Origin: Nemorincola caseinilytica
Lineage (GTDB): Bacteria; Bacteroidota; Bacteroidia; Chitinophagales; Chitinophagaceae
Reading direction: 5' to 3'
Length of the DNA stretch: 64,000 bases
Assembly: GCF_039540515.1 (NCBI RefSeq)
Contig: NZ_BAABFA010000008.1
Span: 124,001 to 188,000 of the forward strand
This document shows, piece by piece, positions 1-8,971 of the stretch. The notes under the pieces were generated by a model. The model did not search any database. It had not been told where the DNA came from and saw nothing but the letters and a program-made list of their open reading frames with translations. Within the stretch, counting starts at the first letter, position 1; each line of letters starts with the position of its first letter. Made by a program: the position numbers and the translations under genes.

Positions 1-77
1 CCCCAACATTAAGCGAATGATATATCTGCCATGATGTACACAATAGAATAGACCCGGATGCACCGCATCAGTAACAC

Positions 78-107
78 AAAGAGGCCTCCTGTACAGGAGG
101 CCTCTTT
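78..107 (-). terminator. Palindromic terminator of the TonB receptor gene
   Basis: A perfect 30-base palindrome lies 26 bases past the stop of the minus-strand receptor gene. On the minus strand it is followed by only a weak T-rich stretch. A factor-independent terminator is the simplest reading; the symmetry would let it work in both directions. Confidence 0.7.
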
Positions 108-132
108 GCTTGTTGTATGCTATGTGTACGTC

Positions 133-2910
133 TTAGAGGTTGTACATGAACGACACGGATACCGTAGTGCCGGTGAGCCTGGATATACGCAGGAAATCGC
201 CGGTAACATCGTATGTGCCGTTCCCGTTGATGTCCTGGTAGAAATTGGCCTTCTTGTTCAGCAGATCGGTAACAGACAGTTTCACCCCTGCTTTGTCTTT
301 GAGCAGCTTTTGCGATATCTGCATATCGAACAGGGGCCTTGGCGCTTCCCATATATTGGGGTTCTCCTGGTTGCCTACCAGGAATATCCTTCTGCCTATC
401 ATGTTGAAGAGCAGGGTAATGCTGGTGCCCGACCTCTCGCCATCGTACTGCAGGCCGCTGTTGATAACGTATGGAGACTGACCCTGCATAGGCCTGTCCA
501 CCTTCAGCTTATCGCCGGTGCCGGTAGTTACCTCAAAGTTCACATTGTTGAAGATGTATGATGCATTGGCGAATGCCGTGAAACGCTCTGCCACACCGGG
601 AGCAATGAAATCGAGACGCTTGCGGAACTCTATCTCGGCGCCATAGCTGCGGGCAGATGGTGCATTATTATAAGTGAACGAGAATGTATTGACACCCGAC
701 TCGTTGTAGAACTGCTCTATGGGGTTTACAAAGTACTTGTAGAAAGCGCCAACAGTGAACATCTCGCCCGAGCGGGGGTAGAGCTCATAGCGCAGGTCGA
801 AATTGCTGATCTTGGTGCGCTGCAGATCGGAGTTGCCCTGCACGGCTGCCAGCAGCTCGAAATCGTAGAAAGCGAATGGAGACAATTCCCTGAATTCGGG
901 CCTTATAACTGTCTGCGATGCGCAGGCGCGTATATTGGCCTTTTCGGTAGGCTTGTATGTGAAGTTCAGAGATGGAAGGAAGTCTCCAACGTTCCTGTCC
1001 ACGCTTACAGGCTTATTGCTCCTGAAACCGTTCAGCACCTGGTTGAAGTTCTCATAACGTACGCCCCATACCAGCCTGTACTGCTCGCCAAAACTATTGT
1101 CCAGCATCACGAAGCCTGCATTCAGCAGGCTGGATGCGCTATAGTCATAGTCCTTATCGCTCAGCTCATTGAGCTGAAAACCTGTATCGCTCATATTCTG
1201 CACGGCGAACAGTTCATTGGCAGGCAGGGTAAGCAAAGCATTGGTGCCACCTACCATACCGAAGGGCCTTGAGTTGAATGTCCTTGATTTTGTCTGGCCC
1301 ATGTAGCCCGCCTTTATAGTATGGTTGCGGCCAAAGAGGGTGAAGGGTTTGAAGGCGTCTACGCTGGCGTTCACTATATTGTCGGTGAGGCGGGAGTAGA
1401 GCATGCTGGCCGATGCAAGCGATGGCAGGCCGCTGGGTACTACGGCCAGGAAGCTGCTATCACCGTCAGATCTGCGGTATTCCATCCTTCTCAGGTTGGG
1501 CTGGTTCTGTGCCAGGTTCACATAAGATGTGTTCCAGTTTATCTTGGTCTTTGCTTTCTCCAGGAAATGGTTACCCGCCAGTTGTCCATTGACGAAGGAC
1601 GTAGACTTGAACGCTTGCTGGAAAGCCATTACATCGCCGCCATAATCGTTGTTGCGGCCATTGCGGATGAGGGTATTGTTCTGCGATGTGATGTTGTAAA
1701 GACCTTTCAGAGATATCTTGTTGTTCTTGTTCATTTCCAGCGTCACATTGCCCAGCGCACCCCACAATACTTCCTCGTTGTAAGACTCTTCGTTGAAATC
1801 GAGTGTTTTCTCTACGGGGTCGGTACCCTGGTTGTAGAAGGTGCGTGTCACTTCTGTGCGCCTGTTCTGCTTATTGTAGCTTACTGCCGCTATTGCGCCA
1901 AGGGTTTTGCCACCCAGCACCTTCTTGTTCATACCTGCTGCCGCCTGGAAGTTGGCATTGGGCGCACCGCTGCGCATCTCATAGCCCCAGTTGTTCTCCA
2001 GGCCTTTCGATATCTCTATACGCTGCGCCTTGGTCAGTTTCCTGAAGTTGTCCTTGTCGGGCACGCTCGATGGCAGTGCCCTTGTACCGTCGTCTATACC
2101 CAGCCAATCCAGCTTTCCGCCATTGTAGTGTGCGAAATCCTGTCCCACGGTCTGCATATTGGCGCCTGAACCTACCTGGAAGGACATGAAGTTCTTAGAA
2201 GGTACATCTTTGGTGTTCACCTGTATGAGGCCACCGGCGAATTCGCCGGGAAGATCGGGTGTAGCGGCCTTGTTCACTACTATATTCTCTATCATGCCCG
2301 AAGGGAACAGATCGAAAGAGAAGCTCTTGCGGTCGGGCTCGGTGCTTGAAAGCAGGGCTCCGTTCAGCGTGGCCTGGTTGTACCTGTCGGCAAGGCCGCG
2401 TACTACCAGGTATTTACCATCCTGTATAGATGCGGACGATACCCTTTTCAGTACTTCACCTGTATTCCTGTCGGGCGAGCGGCGAATGGCCTCGGCCGAT
2501 ACTACCTGCGCTACCGTATTGGTATTTTTCTGGTAGGTGATCATGGCGCTGATGTTCTCCTTCTTCATAGAGGTCTTCACCACCACATCGGCCAGCTGGG
2601 TAGCTTTTGCCTGTCCTATTATCACGTTCACCTTGGCTTCTTTTTTGTCTTCTACCACTATATCGGCCACTTCTTTAGCCTGGTACCCAACATATTTTAC
2701 TTCTATAGTGTATGTGCCTGGGGCTACCTCCAGCACAAAGTTGCCATCTATATCGGTAGTGGCGCCTGTGGTAGAGCCTTTTACCATCACTACAGCGCCT
2801 ATAACGGTCTCGCCGTTCTTCTCGTCCGTCACTTTTCCGGTTATTTTGCCACCGGCAAGCACATTAAAAAAAGAGAATAATAAGAATGAAATTAAAGCCA
2901 GGCTTCGCAT
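133..2910 (-). CDS. TonB-dependent receptor with carboxypeptidase-regulatory-like N-domain
   Basis: Outer-membrane active-transport barrel of about 925 residues. The chosen start (MRSLALISF) begins a normal signal peptide; an upstream in-frame ATG at 2952 would add 14 residues before it. After cleavage near LAGG comes a CarboxypepD_reg-like domain (GKVTDEKNGETVIGA, TDIDGNF), then a plug (roughly residues 105-230, with LVVRGLADRY and PDLPGEFAGG), then a beta-barrel ending in an aromatic-rich strand (SVSFMYNL). It has the architecture of CirA/FecA-like receptors lacking a SusD partner, and no neighbour suggests a substrate. It is transcribed alone and ends in a palindromic terminator. Family certain, ligand unknown. 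Confidence 0.93.
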   Translation of the reverse strand: MRSLALISFLLFSFFNVLAGGKITGKVTDEKNGETVIGAVVMVKGSTTGATTDIDGNFVLEVAPGTYTIEVKYVGYQAKEVADIVVEDKKEAKVNVIIGQAKATQLADVVVKTSMKKENISAMITYQKNTNTVAQVVSAEAIRRSPDRNTGEVLKRVSSASIQDGKYLVVRGLADRYNQATLNGALLSSTEPDRKSFSFDLFPSGMIENIVVNKAATPDLPGEFAGGLIQVNTKDVPSKNFMSFQVGSGANMQTVGQDFAHYNGGKLDWLGIDDGTRALPSSVPDKDNFRKLTKAQRIEISKGLENNWGYEMRSGAPNANFQAAAGMNKKVLGGKTLGAIAAVSYNKQNRRTEVTRTFYNQGTDPVEKTLDFNEESYNEEVLWGALGNVTLEMNKNNKISLKGLYNITSQNNTLIRNGRNNDYGGDVMAFQQAFKSTSFVNGQLAGNHFLEKAKTKINWNTSYVNLAQNQPNLRRMEYRRSDGDSSFLAVVPSGLPSLASASMLYSRLTDNIVNASVDAFKPFTLFGRNHTIKAGYMGQTKSRTFNSRPFGMVGGTNALLTLPANELFAVQNMSDTGFQLNELSDKDYDYSASSLLNAGFVMLDNSFGEQYRLVWGVRYENFNQVLNGFRSNKPVSVDRNVGDFLPSLNFTYKPTEKANIRACASQTVIRPEFRELSPFAFYDFELLAAVQGNSDLQRTKISNFDLRYELYPRSGEMFTVGAFYKYFVNPIEQFYNESGVNTFSFTYNNAPSARSYGAEIEFRKRLDFIAPGVAERFTAFANASYIFNNVNFEVTTGTGDKLKVDRPMQGQSPYVINSGLQYDGERSGTSITLLFNMIGRRIFLVGNQENPNIWEAPRPLFDMQISQKLLKDKAGVKLSVTDLLNKKANFYQDINGNGTYDVTGDFLRISRLTGTTVSVSFMYNL

Positions 2911-3040
2911 CGAATAAATTTTGATGCAAAAGTCCGCTTCCAATATTATCATATTGTTACGTCAAGTTTACGCTTGGGTTAAGTTAATATTCCGGAAATA
3001 TTCCCTTAACATGACCGGTAAGTTGTGGACAGGAAAAGGC

Positions 3041-3652
3041 TCAGTTCTGCACGGACGAAGCTATCATAGGCGCCTCTGCGCAGGGGGCGAACGAGCGGCG
3101 GTGGTAAGAGGTGATGCCATGCTGCTCTATACCGCGCAGATGGGCCGGTGTACCATAACCTTTATTGTCGTTCCAGCGGTAGTGGGGGTACTCGGTGTGT
3201 ATGCGCATCATATATTCATCCCTGTGGGTCTTGGCCAGTATACTGGCCGCGGCTATAGACGCATATTCGGCATCGCCCTTCACTATGCACTTGTGCGATA
3301 TGCCGAAGTAGGGCGGAAAGATATGCCCATCTATGAGCAGTAATTGCGGCCGGGCCGTGAGGGCATCTATGGCCTGGTGCATAGCGCTGAAAGACGCTTT
3401 CAGGATATTGATGCGGTCTATCTCGGCAGCATCGCTCATGGCCACGGCCCAGGCAAGGGCCTCGTGCTCTATGATGGGGCGCAATTCGTTGCGGTGCGCC
3501 TCGGTCACCTGTTTGCTGTCGTTCAGCAATGGGTGGTGGAACCCGGCAGGCAGAATAACGGCCGCTGCGAACACAGGTCCCGCAAGGCAACCCCTGCCGG
3601 CCTCATCGCAGCCGGCCTCTACCAGGTCTTTCGTATAATTCAGCTTCAGCAT
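3041..3652 (-). CDS. rnhB: Ribonuclease HII
   Basis: Cleaves the RNA strand of RNA-DNA hybrids and removes misincorporated ribonucleotides. The N-terminal CDEAGRGCLAGPV block carries the catalytic Asp16-Glu17 pair. LLIDGH supplies a later catalytic Asp, and the KTHRDEYM region matches the conserved C-terminal helix of RNase HII. Length (203 residues) is normal. A perfect TAnnTTTG promoter element lies 21 bases upstream of the ATG, so this is a single-gene unit. Confidence 0.97.
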   Translation of the reverse strand: MLKLNYTKDLVEAGCDEAGRGCLAGPVFAAAVILPAGFHHPLLNDSKQVTEAHRNELRPIIEHEALAWAVAMSDAAEIDRINILKASFSAMHQAIDALTARPQLLLIDGHIFPPYFGISHKCIVKGDAEYASIAAASILAKTHRDEYMMRIHTEYPHYRWNDNKGYGTPAHLRGIEQHGITSYHRRSFAPCAEAPMIASSVQN

Positions 3653-3673
3653 GTACCACTACGCTCAGTGTGG

Positions 3674-3681
3674 CAAAAATA
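3674..3681 (-). promoter_or_regulatory. Bacteroidota -7 promoter element of rnhB
   Basis: TATTTTTG followed by C on the minus strand, matching TAnnTTTG, 21 bases before the rnhB ATG. The short distance implies a very short leader. Confidence 0.6.
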
Positions 3682-3746
3682 CGGGAATACGCCCTGCGAA
3701 ATGCATAGGCCCCTCCCCATCCCTCCCCCCAATGGGGAGGGCGGTG

Positions 3747-4085
3747 TTATTTCAGCTTGTCGTTCTCGCGGTGGCGCCCGGCATCGCGTATGTTCTTTTT
3801 CTCAAAGTTCTTCTGCAATGCATCGGTCAGGTCTATACCGGTCTGGTTGGCAAGGCACATCAGTACCCACAGCACATCGGCCATCTCGTCGCCCAGGTCT
3901 TTGTTCTTGTCGCTCTCCTTGAACGACTGCTCGCCATAGGTGCGCACCATGATGCGCGACAGCTCGCCTACCTCTTCCATGAGTATGCCCAGGTTGGTAA
4001 GCTCATTGAAATACCGCACCCCTACGGTGCGGATCCAGCCATCTACCTGCTGCTGGGCCTCGCGTATGCTTATGTCTGGTGCCAC
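3747..4085 (-). CDS. MazG-like nucleotide pyrophosphohydrolase
   Basis: Small all-alpha NTP pyrophosphohydrolase (112 residues from a GTG start), the family that hydrolyses non-canonical or excess dNTPs to NMP and PPi. The metal-binding signature is present: EEVGE (residues 37-41) and DEMAD (66-70), the EExxE...DExxD pattern of dimeric MazG proteins. The open frame runs upstream on this strand across the moxR region, but that part is low-complexity antisense. Similarity begins just after the GTG (VAPDISIREAQ), so GTG at 4085 is chosen. It diverges from moxR. Substrate not deducible. Confidence 0.88.
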   Translation of the reverse strand: MAPDISIREAQQQVDGWIRTVGVRYFNELTNLGILMEEVGELSRIMVRTYGEQSFKESDKNKDLGDEMADVLWVLMCLANQTGIDLTDALQKNFEKKNIRDAGRHRENDKLK

Positions 4086-4091
4086 TAAGTG

Positions 4092-4099
4092 TATTTTTG
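4092..4099 (+). promoter_or_regulatory. -7 promoter element upstream of moxR
   Basis: Perfect TATTTTTG on the plus strand in the gap between the divergent MazG-like gene and moxR, about 83 bases before the chosen moxR ATG. Confidence 0.5.
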
Positions 4100-4181
4100 T
4101 TTGTTTACGCAAAATAATGGAACTTTCCCGTTCGATAAAGGCCGGGTATACCATTCCGGCACAAACAGCAAAGGACAACCG

Positions 4182-5141
4182 ATGTACGCAACAGATATAG
4201 CCGCAGCCGATGCGCTGAAACAGAAAGTAAAGGATATAAGGAAGAACATAGGCAATGTGATAGTGGGCCAGGAAGATGTGGTGGAGAAACTGATAATAGC
4301 CATACTGTGCAACGGCCATAGCCTGCTGGTAGGTGTGCCCGGCCTGGCCAAAACACTGCTGGTAAAGACGATATCGGATGTGCTGGACCTCTCGTTCAAG
4401 CGCATACAGTTCACCCCCGACCTGATGCCGAGTGACATAGTAGGTGCCGAGATACTGAACGAACAGCGTGCGTTCCAGTTCATAAAAGGCCCCATATTCG
4501 CCAACATCATACTTGCGGATGAGATAAACCGTACGCCGCCCAAAACACAGTCGGCACTGCTGGAGGCCATGCAGGAGCGCAATGTGACGGCGGCCGGTGT
4601 GGTATATAAACTGCCCGCCCCCTTCTTTGTACTGGCAACACAGAATCCCATAGAGCAGGAAGGTACATACCCCCTGCCCGAGGCGCAACTGGACCGTTTT
4701 ATGTTCCAGGTGACGCTGGACTACCCCAGCTTTGCCGAAGAGGTGACCGTGGTACGCAATACTACTGGTGCCCGCGTGCCCGAGCTGAGCAAGGTGATGA
4801 GCGCTGAAGAGATACTGTACTTCCAGGAGCTGGTGAGGCGTGTGCCGGTGCCCGATAATGTGCTGGAGTATGCCGTAGGCCTGGTGCAGAAGACACGCCC
4901 CGGCACTGCGGGAGCAGCCGCGGCCGCTACGCAGTACCTGGCCTATGGCGCAGGGCCGCGTGCCAGCCAGTACCTGGTGCTGGGCGCCAAGTGCCACGCA
5001 CTGGTGAACGGCAAGTACTCGCCCGATATAGAAGATGTACGCGCTATGGCAATGCCTGTACTGCGCCACCGTATACTGCGCAACTATAAGGCAGAGGCAG
5101 AAGGCATGACACAGGAGGCGCTCATAAAACAACTGATGTAA
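4182..5141 (+). CDS. MoxR-family AAA+ ATPase
   Basis: Chaperone-like AAA+ ATPase of 319 residues, a family thought to help mature or insert metal centres into protein complexes. Visible motifs are a Walker A variant (GVPGLAKT, in the loop GHSLLVGVPGLAKTLL), Walker B (ILADEINR), sensor 1 (LATQNPIEQEGTYPLPEAQLDRF) and the C-terminal lid helices. An earlier GTG at 4089 would add 31 residues unlike the family, so ATG at 4182 is preferred. MoxR genes usually precede a DUF58/VWA gene. Here the next gene is DinB-like, 11 bases away, so this copy looks detached from its usual partners. Confidence 0.93.
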   Translation: MYATDIAAADALKQKVKDIRKNIGNVIVGQEDVVEKLIIAILCNGHSLLVGVPGLAKTLLVKTISDVLDLSFKRIQFTPDLMPSDIVGAEILNEQRAFQFIKGPIFANIILADEINRTPPKTQSALLEAMQERNVTAAGVVYKLPAPFFVLATQNPIEQEGTYPLPEAQLDRFMFQVTLDYPSFAEEVTVVRNTTGARVPELSKVMSAEEILYFQELVRRVPVPDNVLEYAVGLVQKTRPGTAGAAAAATQYLAYGAGPRASQYLVLGAKCHALVNGKYSPDIEDVRAMAMPVLRHRILRNYKAEAEGMTQEALIKQLM

Positions 5142-5152
5142 AAAATATCACC

Positions 5153-5626
5153 ATGGAGAACCTGCAACAGAAAGCGAACTTCCTGAGGAGCGGATATACC
5201 GCCATGCTGCAACAACTGGACGAGAATGCCGGTCGTAAATGGGGCAAAATGAATGTGCGCCAGATGATAGAGCATATGAGCGACTATATACGCATAGCCA
5301 GCGGCCGCACCTATATGGATGTGATAACACCCGCAGAGCACCTGCCACGCATGCAGGCGTTCCTGGAGAGTGAAAAACCGTTCAGGGAGAATACGCCCAA
5401 CTCGCTGATGGCCGATGAGCCGCCAGCGCTGCGCCATACAAGCAAGCAGGCCGCCATAGCAGAACTGCAGGAAGAGGTGGACCATTTCTTCAAAGCATAT
5501 GAGAGTGAACCGGGCAGGGCCGTCAACAATCCGTTTTTCGGTGTGCTGAACTATGACCAGCAGGTGCAACTGCTGTACAAGCATAGCACACACCACCTGC
5601 GCCAGTTCGGGGTAGATATGCAGTAG
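5153..5626 (+). CDS. DinB/DUF1569-like four-helix protein
   Basis: A 157-residue helical protein. It has an early conserved MNVRQMIEHMSDY segment and a terminal KHSTHHLRQFG, fitting the three-histidine metal site of the DinB/YfiT fold, whose members include thiol transferases. It sits 11 bases after the MoxR-like gene and probably shares its transcript. Family placement rests on the spacing of His residues and the helical pattern. The substrate is unknown. Confidence 0.72.
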   Translation: MENLQQKANFLRSGYTAMLQQLDENAGRKWGKMNVRQMIEHMSDYIRIASGRTYMDVITPAEHLPRMQAFLESEKPFRENTPNSLMADEPPALRHTSKQAAIAELQEEVDHFFKAYESEPGRAVNNPFFGVLNYDQQVQLLYKHSTHHLRQFGVDMQ

Positions 5627-5773
5627 GGTGGGCTGCTTATTGCGGTCGTATGCTGTATCGCACTAACTTTTGCCTATTCCGATACGCCCTTACCAGATAT
5701 GGATATACCTATGAGCTTATATTCCTATCATATTCTTTAACTTTACAAGATACAGGTCAAAAACAGCAAGCAT

Positions 5774-6388
5774 ATGCTTAGAAGATACGCCTCTACGATA
5801 TTCATGATGGCCATAATGGGTGCGGGTGCCACGCAGGTGGCGGCCCAGCAGTTCCAGCGTGATGCCAGTATAATTACATACCTGGGTCGCAAGTTCAAGA
5901 TGGCGCCGGTAGCTGTGAGGGATGATAAGGGCACCCGTGAGATGCGATCGCCCGTGCAGATGGACGGCAAGATCATATACGCTGCCGGCGAGGTGACCAC
6001 ACCATCGCGGTGCAAGCTGGCAGATGGTACACTGGAAAAATACCTGGTGGATGGCCTGAGCGAAAAACTAAAGGCCGAGAAATGGCCCGATGGCACCTAC
6101 CGCATAAATGTACACTCGGTGATAACCGATGAGAGCGGCAAGGTAGTGTTCTTTGCTTATGAAGGCACCAGCAAGAAGAATGGCGACTCGTGGACATCGG
6201 TGAGCGATGGCCCCATACCTACTACGGTGCAGAAACTGATATTGCAGGCGCCTATGCACCCCGCTATGTACGAGGGCAATGCGGTCATTGCCTACAACGA
6301 CATGTACCTTGATGACAACGACATAGTGGTAAAGAACCACACTATAGTGTCTTACGCCAGGAATAAAGAAAGGGCTTCGAAGCACTAG
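5774..6388 (+). CDS. Secreted protein of unknown function
   Basis: A 204-residue protein with a clear signal peptide (MLRRYASTIFMMAIMGAG, cleavage near VAAQ). The mature part has no domain I recognise. The stretch with DGTYRINVHSVITDESGKVVFF resembles the TonB-C-like or DUF-type domains of Bacteroidota periplasmic proteins, but only loosely. A near-consensus promoter box (TAACTTTA, 5738-5745) lies 28 bases upstream. It ends at a terminator shared with the convergent thioredoxin gene. Confidence 0.72.
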   Translation: MLRRYASTIFMMAIMGAGATQVAAQQFQRDASIITYLGRKFKMAPVAVRDDKGTREMRSPVQMDGKIIYAAGEVTTPSRCKLADGTLEKYLVDGLSEKLKAEKWPDGTYRINVHSVITDESGKVVFFAYEGTSKKNGDSWTSVSDGPIPTTVQKLILQAPMHPAMYEGNAVIAYNDMYLDDNDIVVKNHTIVSYARNKERASKH

Positions 6389-6414
6389 TGCTGCGGCGCA
6401 GTTCATTATCAGAG

Positions 6415-6444
6415 GCGGCTCCGGGATACCGGGGCCGCTTTTTT
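6415..6444. terminator. Intrinsic terminator after the secreted-protein gene
   Basis: A GC-rich ten-base-pair stem (one G-U pair, GATA loop) runs straight into six Ts on the plus strand. It overlaps the last codon of the convergent thioredoxin gene. Confidence 0.8.
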
Positions 6445-6925
6445 ATTCCTTCATCATCTTCTCTACTATGGCGGCCACCTGCTTTTCGGTGACCTGGCCC
6501 TCTATGAACCTGCGCTGTTGCCTGCTGGGGTTTACTATGATGGTAGCAGGTATAGAGCCCTCCCATGCGGCATCTACCTTGGGCACAAAGACATTGGGGT
6601 CGGTATCGCTGAGCCATATCACCTGTGGCAGCAGCCGCTTGCGCTGTATGAAGGTATTGAGCTTCATGGGGTAGTCGCTCTTGAAATCGAGGCTGACGAG
6701 GAGCACACGCACGGGCCTGCCCTCGAAGCGCTTATGCAGCTCGTTGAACTCGGGCAGCTCCTGCACACAAGGGGCGCACCATGTGGCCCAGAAGTTGATG
6801 ATGTAGGTAGTATCTTTTGAAGAGGTGCTGCGTATCACCTGGTCCATGCTCATGGCAGGTATCTGCGCGTGCGCGCGTGCCCCGCAGCAGATGATGACCA
6901 GCAATACTATCCAATATCGTCTCAT
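6443..6925 (-). CDS. TlpA/ResA-like periplasmic thioredoxin
   Basis: Thiol-disulfide oxidoreductase of 160 residues exported by a Sec signal peptide (MRRYWIVLLVIICCGARAHA). It has a thioredoxin fold with redox motif WCAPC at Cys50/Cys53 and the cis-Pro strand SIPATIIVN. This fits reduction of cysteines in exported proteins or cytochromes. The start was chosen at the ATG immediately before the signal peptide; 21 upstream in-frame residues look non-coding. No cytochrome maturation genes are nearby, so the partner is unknown. Confidence 0.9.
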   Translation of the reverse strand: MRRYWIVLLVIICCGARAHAQIPAMSMDQVIRSTSSKDTTYIINFWATWCAPCVQELPEFNELHKRFEGRPVRVLLVSLDFKSDYPMKLNTFIQRKRLLPQVIWLSDTDPNVFVPKVDAAWEGSIPATIIVNPSRQQRRFIEGQVTEKQVAAIVEKMMKE

Positions 6926-7019
6926 GGTATGGTAGTTTAGCATAGTAAAGGTAAGGCACCAAGCTGAACCATGATAGTATGAGAGCACTGCGATGAGGAG
7001 GTGGGTCCCTGCTTGCGCA

Positions 7020-7053
7020 CAAGGCTTGGTGAGGAGACCCGCCTTTTACTTTA
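7020..7053. repeat. Dispersed 34-bp repeat, copy A
   Basis: Nearly identical to 8972-9006: one substitution and one inserted T. The unit can fold with AAGGC pairing to GCCTT and then has a T run on the plus strand. It lies between two minus-strand genes, so it is not an obvious terminator for them. Confidence 0.7.
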
Positions 7054-7129
7054 GAGCCAATGTTCGCGCGGGGGATCATTAAAATAAACGCAATGCGAAT
7101 ATTTGAAATGTACCCTTAGAAACAGGCTC

Positions 7130-8800
7130 TTATTGTTTAGTAATTATTTTATGGATAGTGGCTGGTGAGCTGCCGGAAATAGTGCATATATAAATGCCAG
7201 GTGGTATTGGGGAAAGGTCAATAGTGGCTGATGTATGAGGTATTGAAGCGGAGAGGATCTGCCTGCCGGCGACATCGCAAAGAGTGAGGGCGGATACGGC
7301 GGTGCAGGAGGGGCAATGGATGGTTAGGGATCCACTGACGGGGTTAGGGTATATGTTTATGGTGGCATTGTTCCCGAGTGTATTTACTGCGGTTTCGCAT
7401 TCGTTCACTGTGATGTATCTTACGGCAAAGCATTCGCCTTCAGCAACTTTGTAGGTAATGGTGGCTGTGCCTGCACTAATGCCTTTGACTTTACCAGTGA
7501 CGAGATCGACCGAGGCAATTAGCGGGTCGCTGCTAGTCCACAGGCTGCCGGGTATGCTATTGTAGAGCATGATGCTATCTCCTATGCACACGTTGGATGG
7601 GCCGGTAATGGTATCGGCAACACCCTGTACTTTCCATACAAGGTTGGGCAGGCTGAATGCCGTGCCGTGGGGGTAAAGGTTGAGGGTGCTATCGGTATAA
7701 TCGCATGCGGTGCCTGCGGCATTGGGGTGGTTAATACTATTGAGGTAGTAGGGGCCGCCCGCCACAGCCACATATATCTTACCGTCGGGCGCTAACCGTA
7801 ATGAGTGCGGCTGGCAGGCATATGGGCCGGGCGAAAATGTGGTGAACCTTGTGCGGGATGCTTTTATGGCTGCGGGATCGGATAAGGAAAGGTCTAACTG
7901 GATAATGAGGTTGGTATCTATGCTGGTGGCATAAAGCTTGGTCTTGTCTGGAGAGAATTCGGCACTGTAGAGGGCTTCGGAGGCTATTTGCCGGCAGTTG
8001 CTTATAATGCCTGTAGAGGGGTTGAAATCGTACAACTCACCCGTGCCACGTTCAATGATAGAGTTTAACTGATAGCATGCCAGGAATAAAGACCGCCTGT
8101 CGTGGCTGCACTTCATGGCACCATGATGGTATCCATTGCCAGCAAAGGGAAGCGCAGTAGCAGAGAACAGACCTACATTTTGTACAAGGGGTGGGCTAAT
8201 GCCATGTTTGGTAATTTCATAAACGTAAAAAAGAGATGAGTCTGAGCGGTGGGCCAGCAGCCAGATGTTGCAATTATTGCCGGCAATGGCTATCATTTTT
8301 TCGCTTACGCTATCCATGAGGAAGGTGTTTGCGGTGCCGGGCACCACATCGCCCAGCCCGCCATCGAGGCTCATATCTATTACCGAGTAGGAGAGCTGGC
8401 ATACATTATAAATGCCGCCCCATGGCGAATAGGAGATGGAGAAGAGGTAATACTTATTAGTATCATTAAGGAAGGGTACTATAACGGCACCCTGTGTGGT
8501 GCTGTAAGAATCGAAATCGGTGGGTATGACGGAAGTGCCGGAGGGCATTACATTGCCGAGGCGGTTATGAACAGTTTCCCCTTCGGTGTAGAATAGCAGC
8601 TCTCCATGAGAATTGGCAATACTTGCAGCGCCCTCGAATGCGCGTACAGAGGATATACTGACAATGGGAGCGCCGGAGGTGAAATTTACCAGTACGCTAT
8701 CCCCAAATGCCCAAACCTGGTTTTCGGGGATGTAATACTGGGCATTGCCATACATGCAGCAAAGCATTATGGTGCAGCAAGTGAGTATAAAGGCTTTCAT
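7130..8800 (-). CDS. Secreted beta-propeller-like protein with BIG2 and T9SS sorting domains
   Basis: A 556-residue exported protein. After the signal peptide (MKAFILTCCTIMLCCMYGNA) comes a long repeat-like region of blades (roughly residues 25-390; for example SPDKTKLYATS and LRLAPDGKIYVAV are typical of propeller strands in WD40/YVTN-like proteins). Next is one BIG2-type Ig domain (about 395-465, SNVCIGDS to ITV) closely like those of the 1493-residue protein at 14291-18772. It ends with a type A T9SS sorting domain (INIYPNPVSGSLTI to IHKIITKQ). It should be secreted through the T9SS encoded in this window. Function unknown. Confidence 0.87.
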   Translation of the reverse strand: MKAFILTCCTIMLCCMYGNAQYYIPENQVWAFGDSVLVNFTSGAPIVSISSVRAFEGAASIANSHGELLFYTEGETVHNRLGNVMPSGTSVIPTDFDSYSTTQGAVIVPFLNDTNKYYLFSISYSPWGGIYNVCQLSYSVIDMSLDGGLGDVVPGTANTFLMDSVSEKMIAIAGNNCNIWLLAHRSDSSLFYVYEITKHGISPPLVQNVGLFSATALPFAGNGYHHGAMKCSHDRRSLFLACYQLNSIIERGTGELYDFNPSTGIISNCRQIASEALYSAEFSPDKTKLYATSIDTNLIIQLDLSLSDPAAIKASRTRFTTFSPGPYACQPHSLRLAPDGKIYVAVAGGPYYLNSINHPNAAGTACDYTDSTLNLYPHGTAFSLPNLVWKVQGVADTITGPSNVCIGDSIMLYNSIPGSLWTSSDPLIASVDLVTGKVKGISAGTATITYKVAEGECFAVRYITVNECETAVNTLGNNATINIYPNPVSGSLTIHCPSCTAVSALTLCDVAGRQILSASIPHTSATIDLSPIPPGIYICTISGSSPATIHKIITKQ

Positions 8801-8870
8801 GGTACATGGGTGCAGGTGTAGACAAATATACCAAAAATTGGCTTATGATGTTGCGAACTGTTTCCATCCT

Positions 8871-8953
8871 GCCGTAGCTACAAGCTACGGCGAACTGGTA
8901 TAGACACAAGTCGAAAAGACTTACTAGGAGTAGGACACAAGTGAAAACACTTG
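8871..8953. repeat. Three consecutive short hairpins, two of them tandem repeats
   Basis: The first hairpin (8871-8891) has a nine-base-pair stem with an ACA loop. The second (8908-8922) and third (8938-8953) sit in two ~30-base direct repeats beginning GACACAAGT. Their stems differ by a compensatory change (AAGTC/GACTT against AAGTG/CACTT), which suggests the structure is kept. The cluster lies in the 198-base gap upstream of the T9SS protein at 7130-8800, and a run of nine Gs follows at 8961-8969. Confidence 0.65.
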
Positions 8954-8971
8954 CGGCAGTGGGGGGGGGCT

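Noticed and set aside
2975..3010. AT-rich imperfect palindrome between the TonB receptor and rnhB
   Set aside because: Several mismatches, no T tract and no family resemblance; likely compositional.
4086..5132. The long upstream extension of the MazG-like frame across moxR
   Set aside because: Only the part from the GTG at 4085 resembles the MazG family. The rest is antisense to an intact AAA+ ATPase.
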